In this document: positions 35,346 to 44,918 of the stretch, one piece after another
Position numbering within the stretch: the first letter of the stretch is position 1
Layout: each line of letters starts with the position of its first letter
Source of the DNA: Tubulanus polymorphus
Taxonomy: Eukaryota > Nemertea > Palaeonemertea > Tubulaniformes > Tubulanidae
Reading direction: 5' to 3'
Length of the DNA stretch: 64,000 nt
Assembly (NCBI RefSeq): GCF_964204645.1
Contig: NC_134026.1
Location: 20,664,650-20,728,649 of the forward strand
Translations under genes and position numbers: made by a program
The notes under the pieces: model-generated
The model's input: only the letters and a program-made list of their open reading frames with translations
What the model was told of the DNA's origin: nothing
The model's database searches: none

Positions 35346-36273
35346 AATTGGAATGGGCACTTTGAAAAGGGCAAATTTGGCAATGTTAGGACTGCGAGCG
35401 AAACATTGGTTAGCGGGTTGACCAGTTCACCCCCTCTCTTAAATCCACCCTTGGCAAAGCATGCATTGGTTTGTGATTGTTAATTTTTCTAACCTGTATA
35501 TATAAAACGATTAATTTTAATTAACAGAATAAATCATTACCGAATGTAATTACCGAAGGTAATACCGAATGTAATATTAAGTATCAATAAAGCTATTTTG
35601 ATGATTTCTAATCTTAAAAATTCAGTGTGCTTGTGTATTCATGTATTCCGGAAAATTGTGTGAAAATCAACGAATATATTTTCGAAAGTAAAAGAAATAC
35701 AACTTTATGACACGTTCGCAAAGGTGAAGCAAACCCTACATTAGATCTGACGTATCTTGATGCAAGAGATCGTAAATTATCAGCTCAAATTGGAGCGGTA
35801 CCTATAGTCAACAAATTTGAAATTGGCCGATATCGTGGTGTAAAACTTGATAAAATGATGTCTTTTTTGTAGCGAACACGAGATTGAAAGTGAATTCTTA
35901 GTTTGAAGATTTTCCGTTTTATCAAATGGTTGATCCAAATTTTGCAAACCTTGTACAAATAAATGATACACTTTGATAAATGAACAAATAAAGAAATGAT
36001 TGATAGGACAGTTGACTTACATTTTACCTTTGAATACCTAAATTCGTGATAGTCGAAAACAGGTAGAATAATATAAGTTTAATGAGGCTCATGAAATGAA
36101 AATAAAATCCCGCGTTTTGTGCAACAGCTGGACAGGTATGTTTATATAGCCCTTTTCACAGTCATCAGTTTTTGATTAACCACTGTAGTCAGTATAGACG
36201 GATGAACGCTTATTGTCGTCGTATCTGGTATCTCTACAGGGTTATAGTCGCCCAAATCTGGTGTCGGTTCGAG

Positions 36274-39200
36274 ATGATGATTTCAACTGCTGGCAATAGC
36301 TTTTTCGACGTTGTTGTGATAGGAGCAGGAATTGAGGGGTCCTGTACTGCTTATCAATTTGCACGCGATGGCGTAAAAACACTACTATTGGAACAGGTCA
36401 GGCACTCGTCATCTATTTACTCTACGTTACTCGGGGTAAAGGTAAAAAGCTTTACAAATGATATAATTACCGAAGGAAATCATTAACAAGGTTATTCACC
36501 AAGAAATTCATGCGGACGCCTATAGTACATATTTCAGTGCTATACAGGCCAAAATGATATTTCTATTAAAGTGATACTCTTTCCTTTTTAAAGAACGTTT
36601 TTATTAGCGATTCGATGTGCACTAAAGTGATATACAGTAGTTACGTATATACAAGGTTTCTTTTTACGAAGTGAAAAGGCCGCTTTTTCTATTATTCTTT
36701 TTTTCTTCATTTTCTATTATATTATTTGTATAGGTATTGAACAGGTTTATGAAGTTACTTTTGCGCTTAACGTTCGTCCCACGTTGATTTTTTACATGTA
36801 TTTCAACTAAACTCAGGTTATTTACAAATGACGATTAGGGCGTGATTGATTTGACACACAAGAGAAAATTTGAAAGAAAAATGATAGTAATTTATTTTTC
36901 ATTTAACTTACATTTACATGAATGTTTACAGCAAAGAAACATGAATTATAGTTAAATGAAGGTAACGGTGAGAGCCTTATTAGGCCACTGCATCTTGGTG
37001 CTTAGAGTGCAAAGATGTACAAGTGCAGGGAATTGAAAAATGATAAATAATAACAATGCTGGCATATTGGAATGTTTTTTATGACAATTGGTATGAACAT
37101 GCACACATTTCTTAATTCATATTCATTTTTGAGTTGCATTAGAACTTCGAATTTTAAAGAGGTTGGATTGACCAAAAAAAATGAGGGATTGAGCGCCATC
37201 TCACAATTACTGAAAAATTTACAACAACAAGATAAGAGCCTTTGGACTTAGGGTTATGTACGTGGACATACTTATCCTATATTTAAGACTAATATATATC
37301 GTAAGTTTCTGTACATTTCAGTTTTTATTACCTAGCTCAAGAGGCAGTTCCCACGGCAAGACCCGGGGTACTAGGAAATTCGATTGCGATGAAAGTTACG
37401 TCAAGATGATGCAAGACGCATACGGCGAATGGTCGACGATTGAAAATTTGACCGGGCAAGAATTATACAAGTATATATCTATTGATAAGACGGCGGGGTT
37501 TCATCACCATGCATCAGATACTTTTTGGATACTTGAGTAAAAGTAAGCGAGCACAAGATCCCGTGAAGATTGGTACCAAAAATTTAGTTTATCTCGGTGT
37601 AGTAAACTATGCCTTGTGCTAATGCTCGGTGATGAAAATAGACATACTGAATAATACATGAAAATCTACCAAATATTTGGTATTTACTTAAATATAGGTC
37701 GAAAATCAATTTCATGAAAGAATATTCGAATAGGGTTTTTACTCCCGCTCAACCATTGTTTATTGATGGATTGATTAATTTGTGTTGATTTAAACTTATT
37801 TTGCCTGCACAGTAATACGATGGATAATGATATAACAATATATAAGTTTATTTCTTTACTTAAAAGTACGTACGATACAAAAAAAGAAGCGGTTAACATT
37901 TCTACAAACACAAAGCAGTGCATCCAGTCTAACCGGTGCACTGGCCTCGATTTTTTACCCGAAACGAATATGATTATGTTATAAGCATGGATAGCATTTC
38001 TCTTACAGGCAGTCGGGGATGTTATTAGTCAGTAGGTGTGAGAATGAAAATGAAAGCGAATCGTTGAAGGAAATGATCGCCCAGAACAATATCAAGCACA
38101 CGGTTCTGACCAAAGACGAAGCTATTGAACAGTTCCCTATGCTTAGATACGATGACGATGCTAATTTTTTCCTGCTTGAGCACGAAGCCGGAATTTTGAA
38201 ATCGGACAAGTGTCTAAATGCAGCGCAGGTAAGGCATACGCCTACTTCATTTCGGCTGGAAAGGAGCAGGTTTAAATGGTTACATTTTCACTGAAAAGTG
38301 AATTTCTATTATCTTATCCTTTCTAAGTTCAATCCATAAAAATGGATTATTATTAATTTTGACTGCTGGAATATATGTTTTATTTTTGTATAAGGAATTG
38401 TTTAAGCGGTTTGGTGGGATTCTGCGTGATGGTGAAATGGTTCAGGATATCGTCCCTGGTGAAATAGTTCATATACACACGCAAGTCAATCTGTACACAG
38501 CTAAAAACGTCGTTATAACCGCCGGACCATGGACTTCCAAATTACTGAAACCGCTTCGAGTTCAACTACCTATCCAGGTAGGCGGAGTTACTTTCATTAA
38601 ACAGCTAAAAATATGGTTTAGAACAAAAGGCCTAATTACCTTCAGTTATTGAAACTAAGTAGACCTAATTGGGTCTAATTGAAGAAACAAAGTATGCGAT
38701 ATCATTAATTTTTCATCGGTTTACCATTTCTATAAATCTGTAGACCTTTCATCACGAAAACCTAGCCTGATTTTACATTGTAGCCTTTGCGAATACTGGT
38801 CTGCTACTTCAGAGAAAAAATCGCCGGAACGTACAAAATGCCACATGTTCCGATTACACTTTATAAAGTTCAAAACAGAGATATGTACACGATGCCACCA
38901 TTCGAATATCCAAATCTCACGAAGGTAAAGTTTGATAAAACGTCCGACCCTGGTTTATACAATAATCAACCGGACGTTCGACAGGCATTAACCATTTTCC
39001 CAAAACGTGTTCGTCCGGGCATCGCCACCCCTATGGCAGTACCGCGGGTATTTTCTTATTTAGAAATGAATTAGGGTGTTATGTCTGAACCATCAAGTTT
39101 AGACATAACTTCACTATTTGTGAAAAAGTGCTCGCCCAAACTGAGGGGTTAGGTACAGACAGCAGATTTACAGCAGCATTACTAACGGGACTTGGCATCT

Positions 39201-39928
39201 CCGATACATGTATCTAATTTGCACGATTCTCGTAGGTGGTATACTGTGACGGTCCAAATATGGATCCTGATAACCCTGAAAGAAATTCAGAGGCAAGCAA
39301 AAAGTATCTTGAGAAAATTTGCAACCACGTAAAAGATCATTTTCCCGGATTAGAACCAATACCTTCAGTTATTGAGAACTGTATATACACCGTGAGTTGA
39401 TACTTATATACATATTGAATACACGTCTCGAGTACATAAATAAATTATGTAAATATTCAAGCTGTTCAATATATATCGCTTTCGAATGTAGCCTAATACA
39501 TGTAGATTCCAAAAACGGGGTCCATATGGTTACCACTATCAAACCACTGACCTGTGTCCGTTTTTTCTAACATTCCGCAGATGACCCCTGATGGAAGCTT
39601 CATACTTGATCATCATCCACAACATAGAAATATTGCTATCGGTGCCGGATTTTCAGGTAAATTCGTTTGATTTCAGACACAAAGCTGATATAACGAATTA
39701 ATGAATGAATCGAAATGCCCAGGATTTTTGGGTATGGGATAGTCTACTAGATTTCTTCGTATCCCTGCCAGGTTTATGATTTCTTCTTTCTTGACAGGTC
39801 ACGGATTCAAGTTAGCGCCAGTAGTCGGTAAACTATTAAAGCAGTTAGTCACTGGTGAAAAACCAGCTCACGATATGAACGCTTTCAGTATGCAACGATT
39901 CGACAAGATCCCGAAAAGCACGCTATAG
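36274..39928 (+). CDS. PIPOX-family flavin oxidase, copy B
   Basis: Eight exons: 36274-36396, 37322-37470, 38009-38228, 38395-38577, 38784-38924, 39236-39391, 39581-39656, 39798-39928. They give 392 residues, intact and in phase, with the same intron positions as copies A and C. The FAD motif ([21 protein letters not shown]) and the SRGSSHG loop are present. The covalent flavin Cys is kept ([13 protein letters not shown]). Cys again replaces the family His (KVVYCDG). The protein stops early, ending KIPKSTL, because exon 8 runs directly into sequence that is 3' UTR in copy C; about 140 bp seem deleted. An in-frame ATG at 36202 would lengthen the N-terminus but falls in what is 5' leader in the other copies, so I chose 36274. 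Confidence 0.87.
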
Positions 39929-39975
39929 TTTCTCTATATCCCTACTATTTATTTGTAAATTTCGCATGAAACAGG

Positions 39976-40209
39976 CAAGATGGAGCCACAGCCCATACTG
40001 CAAGAGTGATATCAGATGTTCTAGGTCAGAATTTTGAAAAGAGAATCCTATCCCTCAAGAGTGATCATGGCTATCTCCCCTGTTCACCGGATCTGAATTC
40101 CCTTGAGTATTTCCATAATGACAGTGTCTACAAAAATACACCAACAAATTTTTTCGGCATAAAAAAAAACCTCGGCAGGTTATTCCAAAATATAGGGTCC
40201 AAAATGTGA
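39976..40209 (+). pseudogene. Tc1/mariner-type transposase fragment
   Basis: An open frame of about 77 codons reads QDGATAHTARVISDVLGQNF and later PCSPDLNSLEYF. These are the second and third catalytic-acid motifs of IS630-Tc1-mariner DDE transposases (commonly xDxAxxHTA and SPDLNPxE/D). The first catalytic region and the DNA-binding domain are missing. The frame ends at a TGA; a shift just before it opens a frame reading TNLVKSENSTGIIL, which looks like the original tail. It sits in the 3' flank of PIPOX copy B, so the insertion came after or during the tandem duplication. Non-functional remnant. Confidence 0.75.
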
Positions 40210-40619
40210 GGACAAATCTTGTTAAAAGTGAAAATTCTACGGGGATTATCTTGTAAATTGTTTCAAATAAAATAATTGTTGATTAAAAGAAAAGACATCA
40301 ATTTCATCAATCTAGTACTTTGGTATAAGTTTGGTGTGTTTGGCCTCGTCTGCAGTGACAAGCGTCGGTGTTTACACATAGTTTAGACCGGCAAAAACCG
40401 GTTCCAGTGTCCAGTGTCAGTGTAAATAGGGCTTCTTCTATCTTGAAAATAAAAGTAAAGAGAGCAATTCTTTATCGTGAAATAAATCTGAAACACCCTG
40501 TATAGCTCGTTCCAGTCACCAAGGTGTTTTTAAGGTCAGTATAAACGAGTAAACACTTATAGTCGTCGGATCTGTTATCCAGGGTAGTCGCCCATACACG
40601 TATCTGACGTCGGTTCGAG
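40210..40619. other. Spacer between PIPOX copies B and C
   Basis: Contains the transposon's trailing sequence, an AATAAA at 40266 and the duplicated 5' flank of copy C (40545-40619). No gene. Confidence 0.5.
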
Positions 40620-43600
40620 ATGTTGTCAACTGCTGAGGAAAATGTTTTTGACGTTGTCGTGATTGGAGCAGGGATTGAAGGGTCCTGTACTGCTTACCAA
40701 TTGGCGCGCGATGGCATCAAAACGCTTCTATTAGAACAGGTCAGGCACTCGTCATCTCTGGAAATTTTTCTCAATTTTATTGGACAAAGGGTATAATTAC
40801 TGAGGTGTATGATTAACATGATTAACAAAGTGTTTTACTCATCGAATTTCATGCGGACGTCTGTAGTACATAATTTTGCATTATACTGACCAAAATGATA
40901 TTTCTATTTAAGAGATTCGATATTTTAAAGCTATATGTACTTTTCAGTATTCCAGCTTTTTTAACGTGAATAGCCTTTTCTCGCACCTTCTTATTCATTA
41001 TTTTCTATTTCACTTTATCATATCTATTGTATAGCCTTTTAAAAGTTTTCGAATATGCTTTTGTACCGTACTCTATGTGGACATATTCTATTTATCAAAG
41101 TGAAAAACAAATATATATTGTCAGTTTTTGTACGTTTCAGTTTGTACTACCTAGTTCAAGAGGCAGTTCCCACGGCCAGACCCGGTGTACTAGGAAATTC
41201 TATTGCAATGAAATGTATATCAAGATGATGCAAGATGCATACGACGAATGGTCGACGATTGAAAATCTGACCGGTCAAGAATTATACAAGTATTTATCTT
41301 TGATATATCAGAAGGCACAACAGAGAATCCTTTTCACTTCCATGGCTCCCTTACTAATAAGTCAGATACTTTTTTGATGATACCTAAGTAAAAGGAAGCG
41401 AGCCAGGAATCATATTCAAGAGTGAATCTAGGGTGGTTTCTGGTACCAAAAAACAGTTTATCTCAGTATAGTAATGCCTTGTGCCAATGCTTTGTGATGA
41501 AATAACTAAATAATGGATAAATACTCGTCCAGGTTTTAGCATTTATCTGAAATATTGGTTGCGTATCAATTTGGCCTGTCAATTACAAACCACCACACTT
41601 ACCAGTACGAAACAGACTGCTGTTAATATTCTAACAAACACGAAGCAGTACATCCAGTCCGACCGATGCTCGGGCCTCAACCTTTTACCTGAAATATATG
41701 ATTATGTTATAAGCATGGATATAATTTCTCTTACAGACAGTCGGAGATGTTATTAGTCAGTAGGTGTGAGAATGATAATGAAAGTGAATCGTTGAAGGAA
41801 ATGATCGCCCAGCACAATATCAAGCACACGGTTCTGACTAAAAACGAAGCTATTGAACTGTTCCCCATGCTTAGATACGATGATGCTAATTTGTTCCTGC
41901 TTGAACACGAAGCCGGAATTTTAAGAGCGGATAAGTGTCTAAATGCAGCGCAGGTAAGGCATGCGCCTACTTCATCTAAGCTGGAAAGGGTACGGGTCGG
42001 TTTGAGTATGTTCTTAAAAAGTATTTCTATTATCATATCCTTTTTTATAAAATTCAATCCGTAAAGATCTTCTTTATTTTTCATTTCGACTTCTCGAATA
42101 AATTTCTTCTTTTTGTATAAGGAACTGTTTAAGCGGTTAGGTGGGATTCTGCGTGATGGTGAAATGGTACAGAATATCGTCCCTGGTGAAATAGTTCATA
42201 TACACACGCAAGATAATCTGTACACAGCTAAAAACGTCGTAATAACCGCCGGACCATGGACATCCAAATTACTGCAACCGCTTCGAGTTCAACTACCCAT
42301 CCAGGTAGGCAGAGTCACATCACACAAAAAGGTTACGCAGAACATACGATAAGTTATTTGGTGGCTGGGAATGCCGTTTCTTCATCAGTGGTTTTCCTTG
42401 TATGTCTAGAAATCTTTTCGTTCATCACAAAAATCCAGCCTGATTTTACATTTCCTTGCAGCCTTTGCGCATACTGGTCTGCTACTTCAGAGAGAAAATC
42501 GCCGGAACGTACAAAATGCCACATGTTCCGATTACACTTTACAAACTTCATAACAGAGATATCTTCACGGTGCCATCATTCGAATATCCAAATCTCACGA
42601 AGGTACGGTTTGACAAAATGTCAAACCCGAGTTTAACGTTGGTATTTCTAAAGGATTTTGGGACTGGCATCTCCAATACATGTATCTTATTTGCGCGATT
42701 CTGCAGGTGATATACTGCGACGGTCCACACGTGGACCCTGAAAATCCTGACAGAAATCCAGACGCAAGCAAAGAGTATCTTGAGAAAATCTGCAACCATG
42801 TAAAAGATAATTTTCCCGGATTGGAACCCATACCTTCAGTTATCGAGAGTGGCATATCCACCGTGAGTTACTACTACATATTGAATGCATATTTTAGCTC
42901 GAGTAAAAAATAAAACTTTTTCTGAAATAGTTTTCGTATGTTACCCAATAGATTCCTAAACTAAGTCCTATATGTAACTAAGAATACACCACTATCAAAC
43001 CACTAACCTGTGTCCGTTTTGTCAAACATTTCCGCAGATGACCCCTGATGGAAGCTTCATACTTGATCATCATCCACAACATAGAAATATTGCTATCGGT
43101 GCCGGATTTTCAGGTAAATTCGTTTATAATTTCACACACGGAGATGATTTAGTGAATTAATGAAAGAATCTAAATACCAGGACCCAGTTCCACAGTCGCG
43201 AGTTAGAGTTAACTCTGAGTTAAAGTTAGTTCATTTTCAATGTTTTAATCCAGAGTCAAATCTTAACTCAGAAATGTTGAACTGGGCCCAGTGTTCTGGG
43301 CAAGATTTAAGCCATTTAAGATTTTATTCTTTTATAATTTCACACACGGAGATGATTTAATGAATTAATGAAAGAATCTAAATACCAAGATTTCTGGGCA
43401 AGATTTAAGCGTAGTCACTTTCAATCGGTCAGAAGGCTGGAAACCTCTGTACCCCTTGTATGGAGAACAGTGAGAATGCACACGTCTGCACGGAAATCGA
43501 CATGTTTGATCTCGGAAACATTGCCATTGGCTCCCGAAACCATGTTTCTGGTTTCTCGTAAACGCACGACACAGGGACACGCTCGGGAGCAAGTTTGGCC

Positions 43601-43863
43601 ACAGGTCTCCTGTATTCATCTTTCTCTGCGACATGTGCATTGGGTTCTACAACGGTAATCGTTTCTTTCTTCGTACCCCTAACCGATTTCATTATTTGTC
43701 TTTCTTGACAGGTCATGGATTCAAGTTAGCGCCAGTAGTCGGTAAACTGCTAAAGCAGTTAGTTACTGGTGAAAAACCAGCTCACGATATGAGTCCTTTC
43801 AGCATGCAACGATTTGACAAGAACCCGGAAGGATTCTCTGTAGGGGCCTTGAAAGGACCTTGA
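40620..43863 (+). CDS. PIPOX-family flavin oxidase, copy C, lacking flavin Cys
   Basis: Eight exons: 40620-40739, 41141-41289, 41737-41953, 42122-42304, 42462-42602, 42707-42862, 43038-43113, 43712-43863. They give 397 residues, in phase throughout. The FAD-binding motif and [10 protein letters not shown] loop are intact, and exon 1 has the same protein sequence as copy A. The key change is [13 protein letters not shown]: Gly (GGC) stands where copies A and B have Cys (TGC or TGT), the residue that binds FAD covalently in this family, and the aromatic residue two positions on is Ser. Cys replaces the family His (KVIYCDG), as in the other copies. Exon 3 lacks one codon relative to A and B (DDAN for DDDAN). 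The tail ends GALKGP. With no stops or frameshifts it may still be expressed, perhaps with non-covalent FAD or reduced activity. Confidence 0.87.
43127..43395 (+). repeat. Tandem duplication in intron 7 of copy C with an inserted MITE
   Basis: A stretch containing ATTTCACACACGGAGATGAT, GAATTAATGAAAGAATCTAAATACCA and CTGGGCAAGATTTAAG occurs twice. The first copy is interrupted at 43182-43291 by a small element with ends CCCAGTTC and GAACTGGG. Copies A and B have only one version of this intron stretch. Confidence 0.7.
43182..43291. mobile_element. Miniature inverted-repeat element, about 110 bp
   Basis: Terminal CCCAGTTCCACAG and TTGAACTGGG, with inner inverted motifs GAGTTAGAGTTAACTC and TCTTAACTCAG. 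Its absence from the second unit of the local duplication and from the sister gene copies shows it is an insertion. Confidence 0.65.
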
Positions 43864-44918
43864 AATTGGTGCAAATTGTGATGGGCACTTTGAAAAGGGC
43901 AGATTTGGCAATCCGAGGGCTGCAAGCGAAATATTGGTGGCAAATTCTAGTGGCCTCTCGCAGAATCCCCTAAATCCGCCCTTGGAAAAGTATGATCAAT
44001 TAGTTTCTCTATATTCCTACTATTATTTATAAGCGCAAACTTTTTTCTTAAACTGTAACCATTAAAGCGATTAAGTTCAGTTAACAGAATAAATTATGAA
44101 TCCATTATATTACATTTAAAGCTAACTCAAAAGTCTATGGACGCCTTTAAGAAAAAAAATACATTTATGCATGATATCATATGACGAGGATCAATAAAAC
44201 CTATTTAGATGATTTTAATCTGGTCTTCTTTCCTTTTAAAGAACAATTTTATCAGGCAATTCGCCACTCCATTTTCTCAATCTTATTGTTGAGACAAAGT
44301 GTTGTGTCTATCGTTATCATAATTATTATTATTGTTATTATTATTATTATTTTTATTATTATTATTATTATTTTGGATCTTAATGAATCAACAATTAAAT
44401 TGCACTTATTGAATTTGACTGAAAACTAGTCCCATGGGCGTCACCGGGAGCTCCTACATAATGATCCCTTTTCGTGCTCCTTTTTCTGACTGAGAAGTAG
44501 TTGACATAAACGACTATTGATCGGCACTCGTGTTCCCCGGTTGTTCCCGGTGTCCGACCTTCCCGCGGAAAATCTTGGCGATATCCATGAGTCCCAATTA
44601 TTACGTTTTTTTTTTTCAATCAGTCTTTTTTTATCATGGAATCTTGCACGATTGTTGATAAATAGAATGAAATTTACTAAAGATAGAATGTTGATATGAA
44701 CGCAATTCGCGAAATATCCCTACTGCGGTATTTTAGTTCACATATTTACCGTCAACCATGTGTATAGGGGCAGCACTTGCCGGTTAAGATTTCATATACC
44801 TACTGTGGCATGCAATTGTATATATAGCGCAATTATTATAGCTACACCTTAACACTTTTTTGATTTATACTACACAACAACCTACAACTTCCAAATACTC
44901 CAGAGGCCAGAATCGAGA
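43864..44918. other. Copy C 3' flank and NDUFAF2 upstream region
   Basis: The first 130 bp (GGGCACTTTGAAAAGGGCA and onward) resemble the copy A 3' flank at 35353-35470, so the duplicated block extends past the stop. AATAAA signals lie at 44088 and 44193. An (ATT)n microsatellite is at 44318-44375. The rest presumably holds the NDUFAF2 promoter. Confidence 0.55.
44318..44375 (+). repeat. (ATT)n microsatellite
   Basis: Imperfect run of ATT/TTA trinucleotides. It produces an isoleucine-rich open frame that is not a gene. Confidence 0.85.

Noticed and set aside
36202-36273. Upstream in-frame ATG in PIPOX copy B
   Set aside because: The matching sequence in copies A and C is 5' leader without an open frame, so the 24-residue extension is unlikely to be used.
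44181-44429. Isoleucine-rich open frame resembling a membrane protein
   Set aside because: It is a translation of the (ATT)n microsatellite.
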